This document shows, in pieces, positions 1 to 7,060 of a stretch of 44,416 nucleotides of DNA. Source of the stretch: Oscillospiraceae bacterium (lineage in GTDB: Bacteria > Bacillota > Clostridia > Oscillospirales > Oscillospiraceae); assembly GCA_020025345.1 (NCBI GenBank), contig JAHHSH010000006.1, forward strand, positions 1-44,416, written 5' to 3'. Within the stretch, counting starts at the first letter, position 1, and every line of letters starts with the position of its first letter. The notes under the pieces are model-generated. The model was not told the DNA's origin. It worked only from the letters and a program-made list of their open reading frames with translations, and did not search any database. A program made the translations under genes and the position numbers.

Positions 1-5
1 AATGA

Positions 6-39
6 AATACCCCGGTTCTTCGGAACCGGGGTATTTTTT
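6..39 (+). terminator. Intrinsic terminator of the gene left of the window
   Basis: A 13-bp stem (6-18 with 23-35) closed by a TTCG loop is followed by a T run. It ends a plus-strand transcript whose gene lies outside the window. Confidence 0.9.
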
Positions 40-203
40 CATAAGCCTCTTGCAAAATTTATGTTGGATGAAAAACGAAGGTGCAAAATAAGACCAATTA
101 TGCAGACTGCGCGGTGCATAATAGTACAGGCTAAAGGTTTCGTATATGATGAGAACTGTTCCAAAAATGGAGTCCATATGGAAGCAATCATATTGTACCT
201 CAC

Positions 204-252
204 TTGACTATTCCAATTTTACGTTGAAAATGGAATAAATATAGGCTATACT
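204..252 (+). promoter_or_regulatory. Putative promoter of the Fic gene with an inverted repeat
   Basis: TTGAAA at 224-229 and TATACT at 247-252 are 17 bases apart, about 45 bases before the Fic start. An inverted repeat, TATTCCA (209-215) and TGGAATA (231-237), straddles the -35 box and could be an operator. Between 40 and 200 nothing else is recognisable. Confidence 0.5.
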
Positions 253-295
253 AATAGTGTAATACCAAATGCATGGGTGAAATGGAGATGATAGT

Positions 296-1546
296 ATGCC
301 GTATCAAGAATTAAAAAAACTATATTATAAAGATCACAGCCAGTATACTAAGGAATACGAGGCGCGTTTTAATTCTCCGGATGCTGTTCATTTGAATTTC
401 CAGATAGCCGATAAACCGGCATTTTTTGTGGAGACTACAGAAGTTTTGCGTCTGGCGCTAAAAATTACCCAGCGGGATAAAAATGTTACCCGTCTGAGTG
501 AATCGCTCCCGGGGATAGCGAAAGCACAGTATTCAAAGAAATGCTTAATCGATGAAATCGTTTTAACAAATAATATTGAAGGCGTGCATAGCAGCCGGAA
601 AGAAATCGGCGAAGCGCTTGATATATTAGAAAAGCAGGCTAAGGGAAAACACAAGCACGCCCGTTTTATGGGGTTGATTAATAAATATGTAAAACTGATG
701 AGCGAAGAAGTGATTCCCCTCAATACTTGCCGGGACATCCGGAATATTTATGATGAGGTATTTTTAGAGGAGATTCTGGAGGAGGATCCGGATAACCGGC
801 CGGACGGCGAAATATTTCGCAAGGGAGCGGAAAGTGTCTATGCTGCAACGGGAAAAATACTCCATCAAGGAGTTTATCCGGAGAAAAAGATTATCGAATA
901 TATGGAGCGGGCATTGTCCTTTCTGAATAATGGTGAAACGCAGGAAATATACCGGATTTGTCTGTTTCATTATCTGATTGAGTATATTCATCCGTTTTAC
1001 GATGGTAATGGACGCTTAGGCAGACTGATTTTAAGCTATTGCATTTCCAAAACGCTGGAGCCGCTATTGGCATATCGCATTTCAGAGACAATCAAAGAAA
1101 ATGTGAAGATGTATTATGACGCGTTTGCTATATGCAATGATCCTTTGAATCTGGGGGATCTGACACCGTTCCTAATTATGCAAATGCAAATGATTCTTTC
1201 AGCGATGTGTGATTTGGAAAAATCGCTGGAGGAAAAAATGACACGTTGGAAGCGTTATACGGAAAAGCTGATTCGGTCGCTGCCAAATGCAACCACAAGA
1301 AGTATGTGCCAGCTCTATGACTATCTCATTCAAGCGGCGCTGTTTAGCGAGGAAGGAATTCCTACGGCGGGGCTGAAGGAACTCTTGGAAATAAAGAGCC
1401 ATACAACATTTAAAAAGATGATGGATATGATTCCGGAGAACTTGTTAATTACTAAGACGAAAAATCGGGTTAAGTATTATGAAGCGAACTTGGCAAGTTT
1501 GGATAATCTTATGTTGAAAGAAGATTTGGCGTCGGAATCACCATAA
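296..1546 (+). CDS. Fic family protein, putative AMP-transferase
   Basis: Fic-domain proteins usually transfer AMP from ATP to a hydroxyl of a target protein. The catalytic motif is intact at residues 232-240 (HPFYDGNGR), with His232 as the expected base. A class II inhibitory helix motif, (S/T)xxxE(G/N), is present upstream at residues 91-96 (TNNIEG), so Glu95 should autoinhibit the enzyme. The C-terminal third, about residues 320-416, looks like a winged-helix region, as in many stand-alone Fic proteins of 370-420 aa. The gene is monocistronic between two terminators. Codon use is AT-richer than the rest of the window, which suggests horizontal acquisition. No antitoxin gene is adjacent, which fits the self-inhibited class. 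The target is unknown. Confidence 0.9.
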   Translation: MPYQELKKLYYKDHSQYTKEYEARFNSPDAVHLNFQIADKPAFFVETTEVLRLALKITQRDKNVTRLSESLPGIAKAQYSKKCLIDEIVLTNNIEGVHSSRKEIGEALDILEKQAKGKHKHARFMGLINKYVKLMSEEVIPLNTCRDIRNIYDEVFLEEILEEDPDNRPDGEIFRKGAESVYAATGKILHQGVYPEKKIIEYMERALSFLNNGETQEIYRICLFHYLIEYIHPFYDGNGRLGRLILSYCISKTLEPLLAYRISETIKENVKMYYDAFAICNDPLNLGDLTPFLIMQMQMILSAMCDLEKSLEEKMTRWKRYTEKLIRSLPNATTRSMCQLYDYLIQAALFSEEGIPTAGLKELLEIKSHTTFKKMMDMIPENLLITKTKNRVKYYEANLASLDNLMLKEDLASESP

Positions 1547-1565
1547 GGGCGCACCATTTGACCAT

Positions 1566-1607
1566 AAAAAATCGACTATCGGAATCTGTCCGATAGTCGA
1601 TTTTTTT
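1566..1607. terminator. Bidirectional terminator after the Fic gene
   Basis: A stem of about 16 bp with AAAAATCGACTATCGG on the left arm and CCGATAGTCGATTTTT on the right, followed by T's on plus and by T's on minus. It separates the Fic gene from the convergent minus-strand transporter gene. Confidence 0.9.
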
Positions 1608-1664
1608 AACCTATGTAAGAAATACAGGGGGGCCGCCGGAGGCTGTGGATCTGCCGGGGAAAAA

Positions 1665-2852
1665 TCAGTCGGCAGCGTTGAGCATCCGGGGAAGGATCAG
1701 CTTGTTGGCGATAAAGACCGCGGCTACAGCTGCCGTGAATTTGCCCAGCATGACGGGCAAGATCAGCGTGGGCTGATAGTTGGCGGTAAAGGCCAGATGA
1801 TCGCCCAGCAAGAACGCGCCGCAAACGGAAAAGGCCAGCGTGCGCACCTTGTCCTCCGGCTCCATATCCTGCACCAGTGTGAACAGTGCCAGCACATTGG
1901 CCGAGCAGGCAAGGATACCGGTGGTGGCAGCCTCGGAGAGTCCCACACTTTTGCCGATCCGCTGGAGCGGCTTTGCCAAGTAGGTTCTGATCAAATAAAC
2001 CATGGGGAATGCACCGCACAGCATCATGCCGATGGTGCCGGAGACCTCCAGCGCCCGGTTCACATCTGCGGTATCGGCGATGATGGGATCGAAGCCCCAA
2101 GCGCCGAACCATGTGGAAAATGCGCCGGTAAAGTATTCCACCACGCTCAGCACCACGATAATGCGCAGCGCGGAGTCCAGCACCTTGCCGAAGATATTGA
2201 AGCCCTTGATCATCTGCTTGGGGACCAGGAAGAGGCCGATGGCCAGCAGCGCACAGATGAGGATCAGCGGGATGAGGTTGTGGACGATCTCGCCGAAACC
2301 CAGCGCCAGCTGATAGGCGGCAGCGGCATTGGTGGAGACGGCCTCCCGGATGACCGGGTTAGAAAAGGCAATCACAAGGGAGCTGATGAGAACGCCCAGA
2401 GGGATGCAGATAAAGCCGGACATCACGCCCAGTGCCAGATACTTTCGATCTTCGTTTTTAAGGATCTTCAGCGCAATGGGGATGCAGAAGACGATGGTGG
2501 GACCGGCCATGTAGCCGGTCATCATGGCCATAATCCAGCTCTCACGGGTCTGGGCCAGGGCGTCGGCCAGATGGTATCCGCCCATGTCTACGGCGATGAA
2601 CGTCGTTGCCGCCATGGCAGGGTCTGCGCCCAGCGCGCGAAACGCCGGGCCGAAAACATTGGAAACCAGCATGGTCAGATAAGGTGCTGCCGCCATAATA
2701 CCGGCGACAGAGAGGAAGATGGAGCCGATGGACTGGAAGCCCTTCAAAAACTGCTGGCCCAGTTCGCTCTCTTCCTTGATGATGGAGGCCAGCGCACCGA
2801 TGACGGCGCAGGCCATAATAATGTAAATGACTAAATTACCAAAAAATTCCAT
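1665..2852 (-). CDS. EutH-family transporter (ethanolamine permease-like), orphan
   Basis: A 395-aa polytopic membrane protein. It matches the EutH family in length and in recognisable segments: a DMGGYHLA stretch around residue 90, AGPTIVFCIPIAL, RKYLALGVMSGF, and a late GAFLLGDHLAFTA segment. EutH imports ethanolamine or a related amino alcohol in bacteria using the eut pathway. No eut enzymes, microcompartment shell genes or EutV/EutW regulators are nearby, so the physiological substrate is uncertain. It is the last gene of a minus-strand pair, about 50 bases after the DMT transporter, with ribosome binding site GAGGA four bases before the ATG. Family assignment is firm; substrate is inference. 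Confidence 0.85.
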   Translation of the reverse strand: MEFFGNLVIYIIMACAVIGALASIIKEESELGQQFLKGFQSIGSIFLSVAGIMAAAPYLTMLVSNVFGPAFRALGADPAMAATTFIAVDMGGYHLADALAQTRESWIMAMMTGYMAGPTIVFCIPIALKILKNEDRKYLALGVMSGFICIPLGVLISSLVIAFSNPVIREAVSTNAAAAYQLALGFGEIVHNLIPLILICALLAIGLFLVPKQMIKGFNIFGKVLDSALRIIVVLSVVEYFTGAFSTWFGAWGFDPIIADTADVNRALEVSGTIGMMLCGAFPMVYLIRTYLAKPLQRIGKSVGLSEAATTGILACSANVLALFTLVQDMEPEDKVRTLAFSVCGAFLLGDHLAFTANYQPTLILPVMLGKFTAAVAAVFIANKLILPRMLNAAD

Positions 2853-2902
2853 AAAATCCTCGATGGGTCAGTCTTCCCTGCCGGGCAGACTGGCCGATTT
2901 TT

Positions 2903-3808
2903 TTATTTGCTTGCAGAGCGTGCCTTCAGCCGCTTTTCAATGGGGGCGGACAGGAAGTAGAGTGTCAGACCGCACAGGATCACGACCATGCCTACGCCCT
3001 GCTGCAGGCCGATGGTCTCGTGGAGAATGAAAAAAGCCAAAATGCAAGTGCCTACAGGCTCACCCAGAATACTCATGGAGATGGTGGTGGCGGGGAGCCA
3101 TTTGAGCAGGAGGTTGAAAACAAACTGACCGAAAACGGTAGCAACCAGAGCCAGACCGAAGAAGCACTTCCAGGTGGTGGCAGAGTAGGCGAAGAAAGAA
3201 TCCTGCTTCAAAAGCGCATAAATGGCCAAAAAGATGACGCTGCCGGAGTAGCCCAGCACGGAGTAAACGGAAGCAGAAGTGGTTTTGCGCATGAGCTGTC
3301 CGATGAAGAAATAGATGCTGATGAAGGCTGCGGCCAGCAGGGCCAGCAGATCCCCCAGCAGCGCCTGTGCGCCGGACTGAAAGTCTCCGTAACCGATGAT
3401 GCATGAGCCGAGAATAGCCACGAAACAACCCACCAGAGCGACTTTGTTTTGCCGTTCCTTCAAAAAGCAAAAGCCCAGAAGGATAGCAAACAGGGGCTGC
3501 AGGGTGACGATCACGGTAGAGCTGGCGACCGAAGTGTAGTTGAGGGACTCGAACCACAGGATATAGTGGATCGCCAGAAGAACACCGGATGCGATGGAGA
3601 GGAGCCACTGCTTTTTATGCAGGGCGCGGAACTCGTTGCGGCGGTCACGGTTCAGAAGAACCACCGGCAGCAGCAAAAGCAAGGTGAACAGCAGCCGATA
3701 GAAGGCTGTGATTGCGGAAGGGGCGTTGGCTAGTTTTACAAAAATAGCCGAGGTAGACAGTGCAAAAACGCCAAAAATCAAGGCGGCATAAGAGGTGAAG
3801 CTTTTCAT
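2903..3808 (-). CDS. DMT superfamily transporter (EamA family)
   Basis: About 301 aa with ten predicted hydrophobic segments in two EamA repeats, the usual layout of drug/metabolite transporters that export amino acids or other small metabolites. The ATG at 3808 is preferred because a purine-rich AAAAAGGA lies about 11 bases before it. A TTG at 3835 would add nine residues (NVKRKSPG-type) without its own binding site. It precedes the EutH-like gene and probably shares a transcript with it. A hairpin between the two genes (about 2864-2893) may affect processing. The substrate cannot be read from the sequence. Confidence 0.85.
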   Translation of the reverse strand: MKSFTSYAALIFGVFALSTSAIFVKLANAPSAITAFYRLLFTLLLLLPVVLLNRDRRNEFRALHKKQWLLSIASGVLLAIHYILWFESLNYTSVASSTVIVTLQPLFAILLGFCFLKERQNKVALVGCFVAILGSCIIGYGDFQSGAQALLGDLLALLAAAFISIYFFIGQLMRKTTSASVYSVLGYSGSVIFLAIYALLKQDSFFAYSATTWKCFFGLALVATVFGQFVFNLLLKWLPATTISMSILGEPVGTCILAFFILHETIGLQQGVGMVVILCGLTLYFLSAPIEKRLKARSASK

Positions 3809-3862
3809 TCCGGGTGATTTCCTTTTTACGTTCAATGGTATATCGTTCTCAAATCGCGCAGA

Positions 3863-3937
3863 AAAAATGGCTCATCAGAATCCCCTCGCCTGGCGGGACA
3901 TACAGGAGCGCGGGTGAGGGGGAAATCTTATGAGCCA
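3863..3937 (-). terminator. Long hairpin with T tail between gntR and the DMT gene
   Basis: On the minus strand TGGCTCAT (3937-3930) pairs with ATGAGCCA (3875-3868). CCCCTC/GAGGGG pairs inside it, and the stem is followed by TTTTTT. It can terminate the gntR transcript. Because it lies just before the DMT gene it could equally act as an attenuator for the DMT-EutH pair. Confidence 0.7.
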
Positions 3938-3974
3938 CTGCATCTGTGAAGTGACAAAGAATGGTGTTGAGATT

Positions 3975-4697
3975 TTAAACCAGCATATGGTTTTGGGTAA
4001 AGCTGAAACGCAGATTATCTGTCTTGTAATAGCATTTGAAATATTCAACGGGCAGCAGGACGTCTTCCATCAGTCCCATGGTCACTGATTCAAAGAGAAT
4101 CAGCGGGACATTGGGTTTCAGCTTCAGATTTTCTGCAATGTCCGGAGGCGGAAGAATGGCCTCCAGCGTATTATCGGTTCTGCGGGGATGTGCGTTGTAG
4201 TTCGTTTCCAGAAGCTCCAGAAGCGGGGTGGCACTGAAATCCAAACGATCCACGCCCGGGAAACGGGAAATGGGCAGAAAAGAAATCGTTTGATTCAGCG
4301 GTACGCGATTGGCATAATACAAGAGCTGCAGCATGAGAACCGGCTCGGCAATACCGATTTTCAAGTTTTCCGCAACAATATAATTCGCGGGGACGATTTT
4401 CTGGGATAGAATTCTTCTGGAGGCATGCAGTCCCATTTCTTCGTAGCTCTGTGAACAGCGCACGAGGGAGTGCAGGGGGCGGCTCTGCCGCCGATCCTTA
4501 ATGTAAGTTCCGCTGCCGTGGATTTGAACGAGGTATCCCTGTCTGCACAATTCGGTAACTGCGCGTCTGGCCGTGCTGCGGCTGATATTAAATTTGGCAG
4601 CGATTTCCCGCTCGCTCAAAAACCGTCCACCGGCGGGAGCATGTTTTTCCAAGACGATCATCTGAATCAACTCGGCACATAAATCTTGATACTTCAT
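3975..4697 (-). CDS. GntR family transcriptional regulator, HutC/UTRA type
   Basis: A 240-aa protein. Residues about 10-70 form a GntR winged helix (FLSEREIAAKFNISRSTARR, then a QGYLVQIHGSGTYI wing). The remainder fits a UTRA effector-binding domain, as in HutC, which typically senses a pathway substrate or intermediate. It lies divergently from the acnX cluster across a 600-base regulatory gap and upstream of the DMT and EutH-like genes. The simplest reading is that it controls one or both operons. A promoter TTGATT-N17-TATAAT on the minus strand precedes it. Effector unknown. Confidence 0.9.
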   Translation of the reverse strand: MKYQDLCAELIQMIVLEKHAPAGGRFLSEREIAAKFNISRSTARRAVTELCRQGYLVQIHGSGTYIKDRRQSRPLHSLVRCSQSYEEMGLHASRRILSQKIVPANYIVAENLKIGIAEPVLMLQLLYYANRVPLNQTISFLPISRFPGVDRLDFSATPLLELLETNYNAHPRRTDNTLEAILPPPDIAENLKLKPNVPLILFESVTMGLMEDVLLPVEYFKCYYKTDNLRFSFTQNHMLV

Positions 4698-4796
4698 AAA
4701 TGATATCTTACATCCTTTCGACTAAAAGTATGTACGGAGCCATTTAAGGTAAACCTGATTGGGAAACGAATCCGATGCAAAATGTGGATGTTGCTT

Positions 4797-4825
4797 ATTA
4801 TATAGTTGTATGATGCAGAAATCAA
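4797..4825 (-). promoter_or_regulatory. Promoter of the gntR gene
   Basis: On the minus strand TTGATT (4825-4820) and TATAAT (4802-4797) are 17 bases apart, about 100 bases before the gntR start. Confidence 0.6.
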
Positions 4826-4883
4826 GAAATATATAAAAATATATCGAAATGGTATCGTTTTAGGGGGACCACTAGGCATTATG

Positions 4884-4984
4884 ACCAATTTTGGTACGCA
4901 AAATTATTTCACTCATCTACACGGCTATGGTTTGGGAAAACGCATACCAGTTCGTGGAAGTGGTCCAGAAAAAGAAGACCACTT
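4884..4984. promoter_or_regulatory. Inverted repeats in the gntR-acnX divergent region (candidate GntR sites)
   Basis: ACCAA-TT-TTGGT lies at 4884-4895, and a perfect 8-bp inverted repeat AAGTGGTC/GACCACTT lies at 4958-4965 and 4977-4984. A related GGACCAC occurs near 4866. GntR proteins bind short inverted repeats, so these are candidate operators, but neither matches a consensus I can name. Confidence 0.35.
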
Positions 4985-4999
4985 ATCTTTGTTATAAAT

Positions 5000-5028
5000 T
5001 TGACATTGGTTGTTTGGGTATATGTTAC
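5000..5028 (+). promoter_or_regulatory. Putative promoter of the acnX cluster
   Basis: A consensus TTGACA at 5000-5005 is followed by a weak -10 region (TATGTT at 5021-5026, spacer 15, or sites slightly further on). Initiation here would give a leader of about 265 bases. The weak -10 suggests an activated or otherwise regulated promoter. Confidence 0.4.
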
Positions 5029-5032
5029 ATTG

Positions 5033-5298
5033 ATTTTGCAGGAAAACATTCGTATATTATAGAAAACGGTCGAGAAAGCTGGCATAAATTCCGTTGCAGA
5101 ATGTGGTCTTTTGCAAATGCGGTATGTGTTAAAATCTCGCGAGTATGGCTTTTGCCTGACTTCTCGACCCATAGGATAACTCAAAGCACCGGATCCTATG
5201 CTTGGGTTGTTCCGTGAAATTTAGTCGGAGAAACGTATTTGTACGCTGTATCTGACCCGGAAATCCAACCGGTTTACTTAAAGGAGAGAATGTAATCA
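5033..5298 (+). promoter_or_regulatory. Long structured 5' leader of the acnX cluster (candidate cis-regulatory RNA)
   Basis: A perfect 9-bp stem, GGTCGAGAA (5068-5076) with TTCTCGACC (5161-5169), closes an 85-base interior. The interior contains further pairings: TTGCA 5094-5098 with TGCAA 5112-5116, a CTCGCGAG palindrome at 5136, and GGC 5081 with GCC 5154. An 8-bp hairpin CATAGGAT/ATCCTATG (5170-5177, 5193-5200) abuts it directly. The ribosome binding site AAGGAG is at 5281-5286. A start-stop pair ATGTAA (5290-5295) sits in frame just before the true ATG at 5299. No terminator follows the leader, so translational control is more likely than attenuation. I do not recognise a known riboswitch class. 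Confidence 0.45.
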
Positions 5299-6567
5299 AT
5301 GAAATTGACAGCCTATGAAAAAGAACTGCTCAACGGTGATCATGGCGAAGCAGTTCAGATGGCCATGAAGGTTCTCTACGACCTGGGTGAATACTACGGC
5401 GCAGAGGAATTCGTAGAAATTGTTGCCTGCCATGATGACAGTACCGTTTATTTCGGCGAGGCACAGGTGGCCTTTGCTGAGCATCTGGCTGAAATCGGCG
5501 CAAAGTTCGCTGTTCCTACCTCTACCAATGCATGTTTCCTGGATATGGCTCGCTGGGATGTACAGAAGCAGCCCAAGCACGTCATGTCTGCTACCCGCCG
5601 CATTGAGGCTTCCCACATCAAGCTGGGTGCCATTCCCACCTGGACCTGCGCTCCCTATCAGACCGGCTACTCCCCCGCTTTCGGCGCACAGGTGGCCTTC
5701 GCTGAGTCCAACGTTATTTCCTTCATGAACTCCATCGTCGGCGCTCGTACCAACCGCTATGCCGGCCCTCTGGAGCTGCTGTGCGGCATCGCCGGCCGTG
5801 TGCCCAACTTCGGCCTGCACAAGACCGAGAACCGTTATGCACAGGGTCTGGTAGTGCTCAGCGATGAGATCACCGAGGATATGTTCGATGATCCCAGCAT
5901 GTTCAACCTGGTGGCTTACGCTTACGGTAAGATCGTCGGCGACCGTGTCTGGGCGCTGCAGGGTATGCCCAAGCGCAACCTGACGCTGGATAACTTGAAG
6001 CAGTTTGCTGCTACCGCAGCATCCTCCGGTGGTATCGCTCTGTTCCACCTGATCGGCATCACTCCCGAGGCACAGACGCTGGAGCAGGCCTTCGGCGGCA
6101 AGGAGCCTCAGGAAGTCGTGACTCTGGGTCTCAAGGAGATCCGCGAGGCAGAGGCTGAGCTGTGCAACTACGATGAGAAGGGTTCCATTGATCTGGTATC
6201 TCTGGGCTGCCCCCACTTCTCCCCTGCTGAGTTCCAGGATCTGGAGAACGCTCTGGCAGGCCGCAGAATTCATCCCGACACCGCCCTGTGGGTGTTCACC
6301 AGCCGTGCAAACTACGCTCTGGTGGAGTCCAGCGGCCTTCTGGATCGCATCAAGGCACTGGGCGTCGAGGTCTATGTGGACGGCTGCCTGATGGAATATC
6401 CCACCGCAACTTGGGGCACCAAGTCCATCATGACCAACTCCGGCAAGTTTGGTACTTACTGCTTCAACAAAGTGGGCATTCACCCTGTTTTCGGCAATCT
6501 GCAGGACTGCGTAGAGACTGCCGTTGCGGGTAAGGTTATCAGAGGAGGCAAATTATGGAACAAGTAA
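5299..6567 (+). CDS. Aconitase X large (catalytic) subunit
   Basis: A 422-aa protein of the aconitase X catalytic family (formerly DUF521). Characterised relatives dehydrate cis-3-hydroxy-L-proline in bacteria or mevalonate 5-phosphate in archaea. Family features seen here include the C-containing segments TNACFLDM, TWTCAPY and LGCPHFSP, and a C-terminal SGKFGTYCFNKVG. In the subtype with separate subunits this is the larger chain, and the swivel subunit is encoded immediately after it with a 13-base overlap, which supports a functional heteromer. Codon use is strongly biased (CTG, GGC, CGT/CGC), as in highly expressed genes. It is first in the cluster, after a long leader. Mevalonate phosphate seems unlikely because the neighbours are catabolic. 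The substrate is probably a 3-hydroxy amino or imino acid, but that is inference. Confidence 0.85.
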   Translation: MKLTAYEKELLNGDHGEAVQMAMKVLYDLGEYYGAEEFVEIVACHDDSTVYFGEAQVAFAEHLAEIGAKFAVPTSTNACFLDMARWDVQKQPKHVMSATRRIEASHIKLGAIPTWTCAPYQTGYSPAFGAQVAFAESNVISFMNSIVGARTNRYAGPLELLCGIAGRVPNFGLHKTENRYAQGLVVLSDEITEDMFDDPSMFNLVAYAYGKIVGDRVWALQGMPKRNLTLDNLKQFAATAASSGGIALFHLIGITPEAQTLEQAFGGKEPQEVVTLGLKEIREAEAELCNYDEKGSIDLVSLGCPHFSPAEFQDLENALAGRRIHPDTALWVFTSRANYALVESSGLLDRIKALGVEVYVDGCLMEYPTATWGTKSIMTNSGKFGTYCFNKVGIHPVFGNLQDCVETAVAGKVIRGGKLWNK

Positions 6568-6980
6568 TTCTCAAGTGTAAGAATGTCATCGCTGCCAACA
6601 AGCGCGTGAAGCTGGTTGCATCTAACGATTCTTTCAGCTTCGTGGGCGGCGTGAATATTCAGACCGGTGATATTTCTGACTATCGCCACGCAAATTATCA
6701 GGAGAACATCACCGATAAGGCATTTGCCTTCCCCTTTGGCCGCGGAAGCAGCGGCGCAGGTCTGGTTCTGATGGAGATGCTGCGCATTGGTACGGCTCCT
6801 GCTGCCATCATCAACGTGCATACCGATCCTGTCATTCTGACCGGTCCGTTGATCTGCAAGCACTTCTACAACCAGATCCTTCCTGTCATCAACCTGAGCG
6901 AAGAGGACTTCAAGAAGCTCGAAGGCGCTAAGGAGATCGAGATCTTCGAGGACAGAGAAGAAATGATCGTCTACAAGTAA
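6555..6980 (+). CDS. Aconitase X small (swivel) subunit
   Basis: A 141-aa protein of the AcnX swivel-domain family (formerly DUF126). The FGRGSSGAG segment in the middle corresponds to the conserved Gly/Ser-rich loop that supplies the essential serine in this family. A VHTDPVILTG segment follows, as expected. The start codon lies inside the end of the large-subunit gene, with AGAGGAGG upstream, so the two chains are translationally coupled. It has no function without the large subunit. Confidence 0.88.
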   Translation: MEQVILKCKNVIAANKRVKLVASNDSFSFVGGVNIQTGDISDYRHANYQENITDKAFAFPFGRGSSGAGLVLMEMLRIGTAPAAIINVHTDPVILTGPLICKHFYNQILPVINLSEEDFKKLEGAKEIEIFEDREEMIVYK

Positions 6981-7060
6981 GTTGTTCCGACCATTTGTGT
7001 GAAAAATGGCTGCAGATTTTTCTTTTGGGTCTGCGGTCATCGTAAAGAGGAGAATGAAAT

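Noticed and set aside
5068..5200. Known riboswitch or T-box in the acnX leader
   Set aside because: I compared it from memory with purine, SAM, glycine, cobalamin, THF, ykkC and T-box consensus elements and found no conserved core.
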